Shown here in pieces: positions 12,795-24,660 of a stretch of 64,000 nucleotides of DNA (position 1 is its first letter; each line of letters starts with the position of its first letter). The stretch covers positions 35,101,501-35,165,500 of the forward strand of contig JARKIP010000005.1 of assembly GCA_029990175.1 (NCBI GenBank), read 5' to 3'. The stretch is from Petunia secreta (taxonomy: Eukaryota; Streptophyta; Magnoliopsida; Solanales; Solanaceae). The notes below the pieces were generated by a model, which was given only the letters and a program-made list of their open reading frames with translations, ran no database searches and was not told the DNA's origin. The translations under genes were made by a program, and so were the position numbers.

Positions 12795-15348
12795 TGAAAC
12801 GACCTCCGTCAGTCGTTTCGGAAGTTAGGACTCCGATTGGTGTGCCGCTAATTTTAAAATGTTCGTAATGTCCATTAGGACCTGTCTGTAAAATTTGAGC
12901 TAAATCAGACCTCGTTTGGTAGGCATCGGAAGAAGGTTTCAGTTTTTATTGGCGATAAATATTAAAACGAGATTTTCGAGCTCGGTTTTTGCCGAATGAG
13001 CTCCGTTTCGAAATCCGAAAGCGCCGTTAGGTTCGTATGATTATTTGTGATTTTTGTAAACTTTCGAAAGTGAATTTCGATGTTGTTCGGCTAGTTTCCG
13101 CTAAAATGCCGAAAGTTAAATAATTTGACTTCTTTTCATTTAAATTCGCATCTTGAGTTTCGGGAGTCTGATTTGAGATCCGCCTTCGCGAGTATGTTAC
13201 ATATATTTTGTACAACTTGTATGCAAAAGTTGGAATTATTTCGAATATCGTAGGGCACTGTTTTAATTTTTGTTAAGAAAAGAAAAGAAAAAAAAATAAA
13301 ACAAAAAAACGACAAAATGGAAATGAGAAATGAGCATTGTCGGTGAGCTCATCTTTAGCGTGAATATATTCCAGAAAACGAAACACAACAACAGAAACGG
13401 AAAACCAAAAGAATACACGGAAGGAAATGGAAAAAATGCCAGAAAATGAGAAAAGGGGCCGGAGAAAAATAGTATTTTCACCCCAGAACATTCAGGTAAT
13501 GATCCTACTATGTTATTTGAGTTTATTACGTGTGTTTGAATATGTTTTAATGGTAAAACTTGAAATATTAGACATCGTTTTAATAAGTTCAATTAATAGT
13601 TTAAAGGGTCAAATGGACCCCGATAGTAAAATTGATTATATATTCGTACTCAGTGAGTTATGGACAACATATAGATATAATTTATTTGGGGTTTGGTTAT
13701 GTGGCTTTGAACCCTGTATATAGGCCTGGCCTGCGTATTGCGTATGCGAATAGGGTATCAGGTTCCTACCTGGATTGCCCTAAGATGTGAGGAATGAAGC
13801 CTTTAGCCTAATGTGATATATTTTTCTGCTTATTGAACACAGTGGGATCGTTTGGCCATGGAACCAAAGGATAAAAGCGGTTATTGATTAGCAATGCTAA
13901 ATCTTGGAAGAGGTAAGTGTTTATATCCATTTCTTTGGAGGCACTTGGCCTCGTGGATTTTCTACCACGTGTTTCCTTACGTGTGTAGCTGCCGATAGGC
14001 GTACTCATTACGCCTTAGCTTTGAATTTACATTGTATATTATATGTTATGCCCTGTTGTTGGTATTGCATTGAGCATATGAACATTGCACTCTGGTTTTG
14101 AGCATTCCACATACTTCCCGGTTGGCGATGAGAGTCCCGCACCGGTGAAGGGTCATTATTGCATATACTTCCCGGTTGGCGATGAGAGTCCCGCACCGGT
14201 GAAGGGTCATTATTACATATACTTCTCGGTGATCGATGAGAGTCCCGAGCCGGAGAAGGTCATCATTGCATATACTTCCCGGTAATCGATGAGAGTCCCG
14301 AGCCGGTGAAGGGTCATCATTACATATACTTCCCGGTAATCGATGAGAGTCCCGAGCCGGTGAAGGGTCATCTTTGCATATATCTCCTGGTAGACGATGA
14401 GAGTCCCGCGCCGGAGATAGGTATTGGGCATATGTGAATGCATTGCATTGTACCGCATTCATCCCATCTCATTGCACCGCATACTGACTATTGTGTGTAT
14501 TGTGTTGTGTTTTATGTATGCGGTATGTGCACTATATCGTGGGCATATCTCAGTTTGCCTATATATTTCTGGCTCGTATTCTGGGTTGCGAAGATAGAAT
14601 TGCACGCCGCAACGGTATAAATATATGGATCGGGTTGCACGCCGCAACAGGATGAATATATGGATCGGGTTGCACGCCGCAACAAGATGTATTTCTGATT
14701 GTTGATATGTTCAGGATACCTATATGTTCCGGCTATCTTACGTTCTTGGTTTTAATGAATTTGTGATCCCAAACGTGTTTCTAGTTATTATTTGGCTCTG
14801 CCTTTTCATAATTTAAATAAGAGGAATTTTGTTTATCTGTTTCTCTTCTCCCTGGCTAGCTATCCCATTATTTGAGGTGACTAGTCTGCCCCACTTATTG
14901 AGTTCTTTTGACTCACCCTTGTTTGTTGTTTGTTTCTTGTCTATCTATTTCGTTTCGGCAGGTTCGCTCCAGGATTGAGTTCGCCACGTTATGAAGGAGC
15001 GAAGACGACTTCAGCTGTCAGGGTGAGCCAGCTTTTATTCCGGATGGCCACCAGTTTATTGGTTATTATTTCAGTTGTATTTTGCTCCCTTCAGGAGATA
15101 TTTTTCTTCTTTCGTACTCTTAGATGTCTAGTCTGGATAACCCTAAACCTAGTATGTTGGGTAGTCAGCTGTAATTTTCTTTCGTACAGCTTAGAGGCGT
15201 CAATATGTCTGTGTGTTTTTTTAAGTCCTGTCTTTATTTATGAATTATTATATTTATTTTCCTAATTTAATTGGTAAGGGTTCGCCCGACGGGTCTAGGG
15301 GAGGATGTCGGGTGCCCGCACGGCCTAACCGGATTCCGGGTCGTGTCA
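12795..15348 (+). repeat. Element F 5' LTR
   Basis: Starts TGAAACGACC and ends GGGTCGTGTCA. The first bases form an inverted repeat, GAAACGAC then eight bases then GTCGTTTC. It holds a 54-bp minisatellite (14113-14435) and a short array of GGGTTGCACGCCGCAAC units near 14590-14690. Pyrimidine-rich or AT-rich sequence makes up much of the rest; no gene. Confidence 0.93.
14113..14435 (+). repeat. 54-bp minisatellite in F 5' LTR
   Basis: Six monomers starting at 14113, 14167, 14221, 14274, 14328 and 14382, each like ACTTCCCGG..CGATGAGAGTCCCG..CCGGTGAAGGGTCAT. The last unit is divergent (ATCTCCTGG). The 3' LTR has the same six units at 19844-20166, so the array was fixed before insertion. Confidence 0.95.
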
Positions 15349-15350
15349 GT

Positions 15351-15364
15351 TGGTATCAGAGCCA
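15351..15364 (+). other. Primer-binding site of element F
   Basis: TGGTATCAGAGCCA, two bases after the LTR, matches the 3' end complement of plant initiator tRNA-Met. This is the usual minus-strand primer for many plant LTR elements. Confidence 0.9.
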
Positions 15365-18300
15365 GGCTTAGAGTCTATCCAGTCTAAGACAGTATCTAGT
15401 AGAGTCTCGCTGATGGGTACGTAGACGTCCGTACTTATCTACGAGAGGCTATGATGGTATTTAGAAAGTTTCACTTCCTTCATTTCTGATCATGCGTCGG
15501 TCTAGGATGCAAAAGTAGTTTCGTTAATTCCTTCATGGTAATTGTGAACCCTCGTGCGACGAATCAGCAAACGGAAGGAGTTCAGGACGAAGCAGTCTAT
15601 CCTGGGGCTAGCACTGACGAAGCCCCGAGAGTTTTGATCGTGCTGACGATCTAGTTACGGAGATCCCAGCTGTACGAGCTTGCGATGGGCAAGGGAGCAG
15701 GGCCTTGTGGTTCCCTTGGCTCTCTACGATGCTATACGATAATCTTGGCGACGCAGATACCGCAAAAACCTATCATTCGCTAGACAGCCTATCAGGTTGC
15801 CGCATGTGCAGACGTTCGGTCTCAGGGAGCTCCTTTTCCGGTTCTTAATATTGCTGCAGTGAATTATGTTCCGGAGACAACATGTATTGTACCTCTAATT
15901 GTTCCGGCTGATTAGCCAGCCGAGGTATCAGTTCGGTCAGAGTGTCCGAAGAGGTTGCATTATTTTACGCGGTTGAACCTTCCGATATTCTTAAGCAATG
16001 CATCAGATAAACCCCGTGAATTTTTTTTTTTTTTAAAAAATAATAATGTCAGGGTATTTGTATCCTTCACGCTCTTGATTATATCGAACGGTATAGTGTT
16101 GATTATCCTCTTTTCCAGTTTCAAGGTCCAGCCTTGAATTGATGGGTCTCTCTCTCTTATTAGCTAACTTGGTTCGGTTTTCTTCTAGATTCGTGGAAAA
16201 AAAAAATCCTTTTGAGTAGCAAGCGAAATGGAGAGTGTTGCCAGTTTGAGTGGATTGGACAGGGTAGCCTGTCGGTTAGCCTGTTGGTGTTTCAAAATAT
16301 GAGATTGAATTCTATAGAATGGCTGGATATGCATCAGAACTAGTTCATGAGCCTTTCGAGAGATTCAAAGACTTATTGATGACCTTTCATTTTCCTTGAG
16401 ATCCCAGATGGCTCGAGAGATTGAGGTCGGGATTTCATTTGATGTTGTTGTTGATATTGCTCGAAGGTTCGAGGCATACCATAAGTTAGAACGGGAAGAG
16501 TTAGAGCGGGAAAGTAAGAGATCCCACGGCCCTGGTGGGTAACTATGGTACCTCATTTGGAGGTGAAAGTTCTGATTATTTTTGGAAGTCACCTTCCAGG
16601 TTATCTCAGCTTGTAGAGCGTGATTCTCAGAGTGCGCGAGTAGTTCATCAAGATTAGACCCTGTTTTTCTCTTTATAGCTATCGACAATATGTCCAGCTT
16701 CCATTTTCAATAAAAATCTGTTATAACTGTCATGAGTCTGGTTATCCTTTGAGGAGTTTTTTTCCTTACTCCGGCAAGTAGGCAGTCATCTTTTTCTCTC
16801 GTCATTTGGCATCGCGCAGTCGCAGGGTATTTCATTTAAATCTCAATCAGCCAGAGAAATGCCACCATCCAGTAGAGGTTGAGATTTTGGTGGCAGTGGT
16901 TCTCCACAAAGTGCTTGTCAGGGTAGTGGCTCAGCTCAGCGGCAGAGGCAGTTCTATTAACTGCCAGTCTGGCAGGATGCTGAGGTATCTGATGTAGTAG
17001 ACCCATGTATTTCTTCTCCTCTTAAATGTGAGTAAGATTTGATTCTTTCGATCGATCCAGAAATGGTGTGTCTTATCATGTTTCGATGGTTTCCTTGGAT
17101 ATCGTTTTTATTAAGAACCAGTTGTGGTAGAGGGGTGAGCTTCTTGTATGATTTATTCCTGGCATTTCTGAGATCCTCCTAGTTGATCTGGTTTAAATGT
17201 GAGAAATTTGGGAGTGAGTGTCGGTATCGTCTGCCTGGCATCTTGTTGTGCCACATTTTACTATTATATCAAATTAGTATACCTCTCTTCTCAGAATTCC
17301 GTGTTAGTAGGATAATGAAATCCCAATTCGTCACCATCAGAAAGTGTTATCGTTTCTTCTGGTGTAAAGTGGTTAGTAAGTAATATTTGATCTATGTGTC
17401 TTCCATGGTTCAAGATGTTTGTAGAGTCATGTTATCCCATGAGCTTATCTGGGTTATAAAAGGATTTATGGTAAATTGTCAGAATTTCCTTCTTATTGGG
17501 GGGTTAAATTGGTATGGATGTTTTTCCATAAAGCTCATTTAATGTCTATTTCTTCAATTGCGGTCCTTTGGCTAGCTTAACTCGGAAGTAATCTAGCTCT
17601 GGTGGCCAAGTAAATAAGAAGATGAGCTTCTCAAAGTTCTAATTATTTCTATCCTCGATCCATTTCCATTTCTTCTTCGTCCGGTACTAGCGAGCTTGGG
17701 CGATTGGTAGCCGCTTGTGACGTTCACTGTGTTGAGCCACAGTACGTGTTATTGTAGCCGGGTAAGCATATTATTGTTTTGGATATTAGTTTATCCGGGT
17801 ATCCATTCCCGTGTATAGTATAGCGCTGGTTCTGTTTTGCGGATCATCCAGTTTCAGGGGAAACTCTGCCGAAATTTTTATATAGAAGTACCATCCATCA
17901 GGCGGTAGTGTTTACGGCAAAGGTATGGAGTTGTGAACTCGAGAGTTGCAGCTAGTTGGCAACTCGAAAGGGTAGTTTGGTAGTTTAGGTCTGCCTATGT
18001 TCAGCTTTTAGCTAGGTCTTCTTTAATCCAGCAGGTTGTGCGAGGATGACTATTCCTATTCAAATTAATTGTATGAGTTTATGCTTTAAGTGGAGGAGTC
18101 TTCTTCCAATTGATACCGAATCATAATATTAAATATCTAAGGCGTTGCTGAAGCGTAAGCTAATTCTTAGTGCCATCGACCTGTTCTATATCGAAAGGTA
18201 TATCGAAGAGGTAATTATCGACTGAATCATGTTAACCCATTCAAAGTTTCGTGTATTTTTATTTCGAAAATATAGAACTCTTCTCTCATGATCGAGGAAG

Positions 18301-18511
18301 GATCATCTTAGTCAGAATAATTCGGGCAATGGTGTTATCATATTATCCAGATATATTTTTTTCCAAGAGTTCGGTGTTCGTGTTATAGTTTTAATTCTGT
18401 AATCATGAGGAAAAAAATCTGTGGGATAGTTTATGAAGGTCGTGCAAATTCTTTTGTTATCAGCGTAAATCTTGCTTTAGACTTAGGCTCGTTCGAGGAC
18501 GAACGAGAATT
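15365..18511 (+). other. Element F internal region, mostly non-coding
   Basis: About 3.1 kb without a long open frame. Apart from a short gag-like stretch (see 16400-17000) I recognise no domain. Patches with biased codon structure near 17480-17580 and 17930-18110 may be remnants of pol, but I cannot name them. The same internal sequence is seen in diverged form in both E internal regions, so it is shared family sequence, not random filler. Confidence 0.7.
16400..17000 (+). pseudogene. Gag remnant in element F
   Basis: The plus strand reads a short gag-like segment near 16400-16541 (MAREIEVGISFD, then IARRFEAYHKLEREELE and KRSHGPGG) and stops. A Ser/Gly/Gln-rich stretch follows near 16860-16960. 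This resembles the region before the zinc knuckle in Ty3/gypsy gags, where a helical ARE-IE-...-ARR motif precedes a basic, low-complexity tail. Many stops and shifts make it non-functional. E carries the same remnant at 38400-38545 and 44355-44500. Confidence 0.5.
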
Positions 18512-18525
18512 TAAGTGGAGGAGAA
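18512..18525 (+). other. Polypurine tract of element F
   Basis: TAAGTGGAGGAGAA directly before the 3' LTR start TGAAACGACC. It follows TTCGAGGACGAACG, a motif found at the same place in E. Confidence 0.85.
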
Positions 18526-21082
18526 TGAAACGACCTCCGTCAGTCGTTCCGGAAGTTAGGACTCCGATTGGCGTGCTGCTAATTTTAAAATGTTCGTAAT
18601 GTCCATTAGGACCTGTCTGTAAAATTTGAGCTAAATCAGACCTCGTTTGGTAGGCATCGGAAGAAGGTTTCAGTTTTTATTGGCGATAAATATTAAAACG
18701 AGATTTTCGAGCTCGGTTTTTGCCGAATGAGCTCCGTTTCGAAATCCGAAAGCGCCGTTAGGTTCGTATGATTATTTGTGATTTTTGTAAACTTTCGAAA
18801 GTGAATTTCGATGTTGTTCGGCTAGTTTCCGCTAAAATGCCGAAAGTTAAATAATTTGACTTCTTTTCATTTAAATTCGCATCTTGAGTTTCGGGAGTCT
18901 GATTTGAGATCCGCCTTCGCGAGTATGTTACATATATTTTGTACAACTTGTATGCAAAAGTTGGAATTATTTCGAATATCGTAGGGCACTGTTTTAATTT
19001 TTGTTAAGAAAAGAAAAGAAAAAAAAATAAAACAAAAAAACGACAAAATGGAAATGAGAAATGAGCATTGTCGGTGAGCTCATCTTTAGCGTGAATATAT
19101 TCCAGAAAACGAAACACAACAACAGAAATGGAAAACCAAAAGAATACACGGAAGGAAATGGAAAAAATGCCAGAAAATGAGAAAAGGGGCCGGAGAAAAA
19201 TAGTATTTTCACCCCAGAACATTCAGGTAATGATCCTACTATGTTATTTGAGTTTATTACGTGTGTTTGAATATGTTTTAATGGTAAAACTTGAAATATT
19301 AGACATTGTTTTAATAAGTTCAATTAATAGTTTAAAGGGTCAAATGGACCCCGATAGTAAAATTGATTATATATTCGTACTCAATGAGTTATGGACAACA
19401 TATAGATATAATTTATTTGGGGTTTGGTTATGTGGCTTTGAACCCTGTATATAGGCCTGGCCTGCGTATTGCGTATGCGAATAGGGTATCAGGTTCCTAC
19501 CTGGATTGCCCTAAGATGTGAGGAATGAAGCCTTTAGCCTAATGTGATATATTTTTCTGCTTATTGAACACAGTGGGATCGTTTGGCCATGGAACCAAAG
19601 GATAAAAGCGGTTATTGATTAGCAATGCTAAATCTTGGAAGAGGTAAGTGTTTATATCCATTTCTTTGGAGGCACTTGGCCTCGTGGATTTTCTACCACG
19701 TGTTTCCTTACGTGTGTAGCTGCCGATAGGCGTACTCATTACGCCTTAGCTTTGAATTTACATTGTATATTATATGTTATGCCCTGTTGTTGGTATTGCA
19801 TTGAGCATATGAACATTGCACTCTGGTTTTGAGCATTGCACATACTTCCCGGTTGGCGATGAGAGTCCCGCACCGGTGAAGGGTCATTATTGCATATACT
19901 TCCCGGTTGGCGATGAGAGTCCCGCACCGGTGAAGGGTCATTATTACATATACTTCCCGGTGATCGATGAGAGTCCCGAGCCGGAGAAGGTCATCATTGC
20001 ATATACTTCCCGGTAATCGATGAGAGTCCCGAGCCGGTGAAGGGTCATCATTACATATACTTCCCGGTAATCGATGAGAGTCCCGAGCCGGTGAAGGGTC
20101 ATCTTTGCATATATCTCCTGGTAGACGATGAGAGTCCCGCGCCGGAGATAGGTATTGGGCATATGTGAATGCATTGCATTGTACCGCATTCATCCCATCT
20201 CATTGCACCGCATACTGACTATTGTGTGTATTGTGTTGTGTTTTATGTATGCGGTATGTGCACTATATCGTGGGCATATCTCAGTTTGCCTATATATTTC
20301 TGGCTCGTATTCTGGGTTACGAGGATAGAATTGCACGCCACAACGGTATAAATATATGGATCGGGTTGCACGCCGCAACAGGATGAATATATGGATCGGG
20401 TTGCACGCCGCAACAAGATGTATTTCTGATTGTTGATATGTTCGGGATACCTATATGTTCCGGCTATCTTACGTTCTTGGTTTTAATGAATTTGTGATCC
20501 CAAACGTGTTTCTAGTTATTATTTGGCTCTGCCTTTTCATAATTTAAATAAGAGGAATTTTGTTTATCTGTTTCTCTTCTCCCTGGCTAGCTATCCCATT
20601 ATTTGAGGTGACTAGTCTGCCCCACTTATTGAGTCCTTTTGACTCACCCTTGTTTGTTGTTTGTTTCTTGTCTATCTATTTCGTTTCGGCAGGTTCGCTC
20701 CAGGATTGAGTTCGCCACGTTATGAAGGAGCGAAGACGACTTCAGCTGTCAGGGTGAGCCAGCTTTTATTCCGGATGGCGACCAGTTTATTGGTTATTAT
20801 TTCAATTGTATTTTGCTCCCTTCAGGAGATATTTTTCTTCTTTCGTACTCTTAGACGTCTAGTCTGGATAACCCTAAACCTAGTATGTTGGGTAGTCAGC
20901 TGTAATTTTCTTTCGTACAGCTTAGAGGCGTCAATATGTCTGTGTGTTTTTTTTTTTAGTCCTGTCTTTATTTATGAATTATTATATTTATTTTCCTAAT
21001 TTAATTGGTAAGGGTTCGCCCGACGGGTCTAGGGGAGGATGTCGGGTGCCCGCACGGCCTAACCGGATTCCGGGTCGTGTCA
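18526..21082 (+). repeat. Element F 3' LTR
   Basis: 2557 bp, nearly identical to 12795-15348 at a constant shift of 5731 bp until small indels in poly-T runs near 20945. It includes the 54-bp minisatellite at 19844-20166. Followed by TSD ATATG at 21083-21087. Confidence 0.93.
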
Positions 21083-21087
21083 ATATG

Positions 21088-21536
21088 CTAGCACTTAACA
21101 ACGATTAGGTGTTTGATAAGGCCGTAAACTACGATTAGGCTCGAAATATAGGTCGTATATGATGACTATGTATACATGTGTGTTTGAAATAGCATGAATG
21201 TGTTACATCCTTAAACTAGAATTGATTCCCAAGTTAGTATTTATGACAATGTACACTATTTATATCCCAAAATTAAGACTCGGACGATAACCACTTTTTG
21301 TGGGACTCGGGGAAGTGCCTAACACCTTATTCCCTGAGTCATTTGGACTTCTTACCCACATAGAATCTCTGAAATGGACTGGTAGACCTTTTGAACTTGT
21401 CTTTAGATATTAGGTGACCTAATACGCCTGAGAAATTATATTAGGTGGCGACTCCAGCATTTAAACTCAAACGAGTTCACCCAGTCAAATCCTAAATCCG
21501 ACTCGCCTTGAGTTGAGTCCAAAATCGGGTATGACA
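21088..21536 (+). repeat. Ogre-1 LTR segment, duplication unit 2, right part
   Basis: Matches 9307-9733. It ends ATGACA at 21536, the same LTR end as at 9733, then passes directly into the inverted gag fragment. No primer-binding site is visible after either LTR end, so that part of the Ogre interior has been lost. Confidence 0.9.
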
Positions 21537-22751
21537 AGTAGAAGTACTACTCTTGTAGTGAGTGGATTTATCATCCTTGAGCCATTTCTCGGCTTCAACT
21601 GCGGCATCATATAGCTCATAGTGGTTGTCATACTTGTGAAACTTCAATTGAGAGGCTATCTCTGGGTTCAAACCACATCTAAATCGAATCACGGCTGGTT
21701 CATCTTCCTCCACATCCATGTCTAAGGTCATTCGGATTTGCTCAGACTCATTGAAGTACTCCCCAACCGTCTTGTATCCTTGATTCAACTCATAAAGACG
21801 TTTGAGTTGGTCTTGACGATATTGTTGAGTCAAATACTTCTCATCCATCATACGAATCAATTTACCCCAAGTAACATTGATGGCTATAGCATTTCTCCTT
21901 CTATTCCTCTTGGCCGACTCCCACCAAGTAGAAGCAAAGGATTCAAAGGAAGATATAGAATATTTGGCTTTCTTCTCCTCGGTTATGTCATTGGTGTCAA
22001 ACACTCTTTCCATTGTCAACTTCCACTCAATGTGCTCAACTGGGTCACTACTCCCTTTGAAGGTAGGAATAGTAAGCTTCACACTATTGAGATTATTGTT
22101 ATCACGACCCCCTTGGTAAGGCTCTGGTCGGCCTCCAAAGTTGTCTCCATAACCATCATAATCCCTCCTAGCATTCCCTCCAACATACCCCATGGGTCAC
22201 CCTCGACCTCAGCATCTACCCCTATTCTCATTCCGACCCCAATTCATTGCTCGCTTAGGTTCCTCACCATCACCATACTCATCCTCCTCCCCTTCTTGAG
22301 CTTCCTCAACATGCTCAAGAGGTAGAACATTTCGAATGGGTCTTCGAAGTGGAGTGTTTCTTTGGGGATTGCCCAAAATGTGGGGAATTCCCACTCGTTG
22401 GGGATTGCCCAACACTTGTTCATTTTTATCACGTTCATCCCTCACCCTTTGTTGCTTAAGTAGTTCGGCAACTTGTTTCGGGGTAAAGGTTGAACCAGTT
22501 GTGCCTTCACCGGCTTCAAGTTGGACACTCGGGATCCCTTTTTCAACTTGGACACTCGGGGTCCCCCTATCAAGAGTTTCAATCCTTAGGTTCGTTCTAT
22601 CCAATTTAGCCAAGATAGTAGCCAAGGTACTCTTCATAAAGTCATCTCCTTCGTTGGCCACTGTACCTACAGGGATCTGAATAGAGCAAGCCCGAAGGAT
22701 GATTTTCCTTTGCCAAATATACACATCTTGATTGACAATTGTGCGAAGCAT
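21537..22751 (-). pseudogene. Inverted gag fragment of a chromovirus, copy 2
   Basis: Second copy of the fragment at 9734-10974, closer to an intact state: both halves lie in one frame from a start at 22751, with a stop at 22209-22211 and another a few codons later. The capsid core (TIPTFKG, FASTWWESAKR, LKRLYELNQGY, FRCGLNPEIASQL) aligns with gag of element B. The fragment begins at a gag start codon and ends before a zinc knuckle would appear. It has one fewer PSVQVEKG repeat than copy 1. It is opposite in direction to the Ogre pol next to it. Confidence 0.87.
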
Positions 22752-22762
22752 GAGTTATAATC

Positions 22763-23722
22763 TTTCGTGGACTATTTCGCTGGTTATCATCAAGTGCTCA
22801 TGGATGAGGAGGATTCCGAGAAGACAACTTTTACTACCTCTTGGGGGGACTTATTACTATAAGGTTATGTCATTTGAGTTAAAGAATACTGGAGCAACTT
22901 ATATGAGGGCAATGAAAACTATGTTCCATGACTTGATGCACAAAGAAATCGATGTCTATGTAGACGATGTGATCATCAAATGAAAGAAGAGTTCAGAGCA
23001 CCTTGACAACTTGCACAAAATTTCAATCGCTTGTGAAAGCATAATCTGAAGCTATATCCAGCTAAATGTGCTTTTGCTGTTCCAGCAGGGAAGCTCCTGG
23101 GTTTCATCGTCAGTAGAAGAGGTATCGAGCTAGATCCGTCCAAGATCAACGCCTTCAAAGAATTGCCACCGCCAAAAAGCAAGAAAGAGGTTATGAGTTT
23201 CCTGGGAAGGCTCAACTACATCAGTCGGTTCATAGCACAGTGCAATGTCATCTGTGAGCTGATCATCAAGTTACTGAAGAAAGACGTAGCGATCGAATGG
23301 ACAAAGGACTGCCAAAAAGCATTTGATCGGATAAAGGAGTACTTGTCTTGCCCGCCTGTGCTGGTTCCACCTGAACTTGGGCGACCTTTGATCTTCTACC
23401 TGTCTGTGGTAGATTCAGCATTTGGTTGTGTATTGGGACAACATGATTCAACTAGAAGGAAGGAGCAAGCAATATACTATCTAAGCAAGAAGTTTACTCC
23501 TTACGAGGCTAAGTACATCTTGTTGGAACGCACGTGCTGTGCGCTGACCTAGATAGGATAAAAGCTGAGGCATTACTCGACATCTTACTCAACAATGCTG
23601 ATATCGAGGATGGATCCTCTCAAGTATATCTTTCAGAAACCAATGCCTACCAGAAAGCTGGCTAAATGGAAAATGCTGCTAAGTAAATTCGACATCACTT
23701 TTTTTACTCGAAAGGCGGTGAA
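22763..23722 (+). pseudogene. Ogre-2 pol: reverse transcriptase and first RNase H, broken
   Basis: Begins abruptly in the RT palm (YFAGYHQ region) after the inverted gag. The active-site YVDD is at 22957-22968. RT thumb and connection follow (LPPPKSKKEV, FLGRLNYISRF near 23163-23240), then the RNase H start (LIFYLSVVDSAFGCVLGQ). Damage: a frameshift in the G run near 22845, stop at 22981-22983, a shift near 23020, stop at 23550-23552, and stop at 23727-23729. ORF1, gag, protease and the RT fingers are missing. It would copy element RNA into DNA if whole. Assignment to the Tat/Ogre lineage rests on the sequence style and the second RNase H downstream. Confidence 0.88.
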
Positions 23723-23732
23723 AGCTTAAGCC

Positions 23733-24660
23733 TTGGCTGATCATATGGCCGAGAATCTAGTGGGAAATCACTATGAAACGTTGCACACCTATTTCCCCGA
23801 TGAAGAAGTCATGTTCGTAGGAGAAGATATCACCAAAGAGTATGATGGTTGGAGGCCATTCTTCGATGGAGCAGTAAATTTCAGAGGAGTCGGCATTGGA
23901 GCGGTATTAGACTCCGAGACTGGACAACACTACCCTGTCACAGCCAAATTAAGGTTCCCTTGCACCAACAACATGGCAGAGTATGAAGCCTGTATGTTGG
24001 GTCTTAGATTGGCAGTAGACATGAACATACAAGAGCTGTTAGCAATCAAAGATTTTAACTTGCTGATTCACCAAGTCCGAGGAGAATGGCCAGCAAAGAA
24101 CTCCAAGATAATATCGTACTTGGAGTGCATAAAAGAGCTGAAGCAAAGGTTCACCAAGATAGAGTTCCAGCATGTCCCCAGGCTGCAAAATGAGTTCGCA
24201 GATGCTTTGGCCACAGTATCTTCCATGATCAAACATCCAGAGAACAACTATATTTACTCAATACCCGTTACGGTGAGGAAGCAGCCAGCATACTGCTATC
24301 ATGTAGAAGAAGAATCAGACATACAACCTTGGTTCTATGACATCATAGGGTTTCTCAAAGACGGCATTTACCCAAAGGATGCAACAAGTCTCCAAAAGAA
24401 GACACTGAGGAGGCTAGCAAATGGTTTCTTTCTGAACGAAGAAGTTTTGTACAAAAGGACACCTAATTTGGGATTGTTAAGATGTGTGGACACCAAAGAA
24501 GCCGCTAAATTGTTCGAAGAATTACATTCTGGGATGTGCAGCCCACATATGAACGGTTTCGTGCTTGTAAAGAAGATTTTGAGGGCTGGCTATTTCTAGA
24601 TGACAATGGAGCATGATTGCATTATGCACGCAAAGCAATGTCATTAATGCCAAGTCCATG
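23733..24660 (+). pseudogene. Ogre-2 pol: archaeal-type second RNase H and integrase N-terminus
   Basis: An open stretch of about 288 codons after a stop. A second RNase H domain spans roughly residues 40-165: FFDGA (D45), AEYEA (E83), a position usually GDS that reads KDF here (D107), and NEFADALA (D157). A second, archaeal-like RNase H between the usual RNase H and integrase is a known hallmark of the Tat/Ogre lineage. The end reaches the integrase zinc-binding region (ELHSGMCSPH, then CHxCQVHGH beyond the stop). Stops at 24597-24599 and 24645-24647 break it. Same frame as the integrase core downstream. Confidence 0.9.

Larger units (their letters stand above)
12795..21082 (+). mobile_element. 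Element F: complete large non-autonomous LTR retrotransposon
   Basis: 8288 bp, with LTRs 12795-15348 and 18526-21082, tRNA-iMet-type primer site, polypurine tract, and perfect TSD ATATG. The internal region of 3.2 kb has only a short gag remnant and no intact polymerase or integrase, so it must depend on enzymes from elsewhere. The proportions (2.55-kb LTRs, small non-coding interior) fit the class called LARD (large retrotransposon derivatives). I noticed at least 16 substitutions between the LTRs over about 2.55 kb, so the insertion is young. It sits in unit 2 of the tandem duplication and is therefore younger than it. It belongs to the same family as element E. Confidence 0.93.
11001..22778 (+). 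repeat. Tandem duplication, unit 2 (split by element F)
   Basis: Consists of 11001-12794 plus 21088-22778; without element F and one target-site copy it is about 3485 bp. It matches 7532-11000. A 28-bp segment near 21475-21502 is absent from unit 1, which looks like a later deletion there. After ACTATTTC at 22778 the sequence continues into Ogre RT, whereas unit 1 jumps back to the LTR. Confidence 0.85.

Noticed and set aside
13263..13592. Phe-rich minus-strand frame in F LTRs resembling a membrane protein
   Set aside because: It is the antisense of an A-rich stretch; composition alone creates the hydrophobic look.
14113..14435. CRISPR-like regular array
   Set aside because: Units are contiguous minisatellite copies without unique spacers, inside a plant LTR.
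15351..15364. tRNA gene at the primer-binding sites
   Set aside because: Only the short complement of a tRNA 3' end is present, directly after an LTR.
16365..16688. Minus-strand 107-residue frame, also seen at 38368 and 44323
   Set aside because: Conserved only because the element is; it lies antisense to the gag remnant and resembles nothing known.
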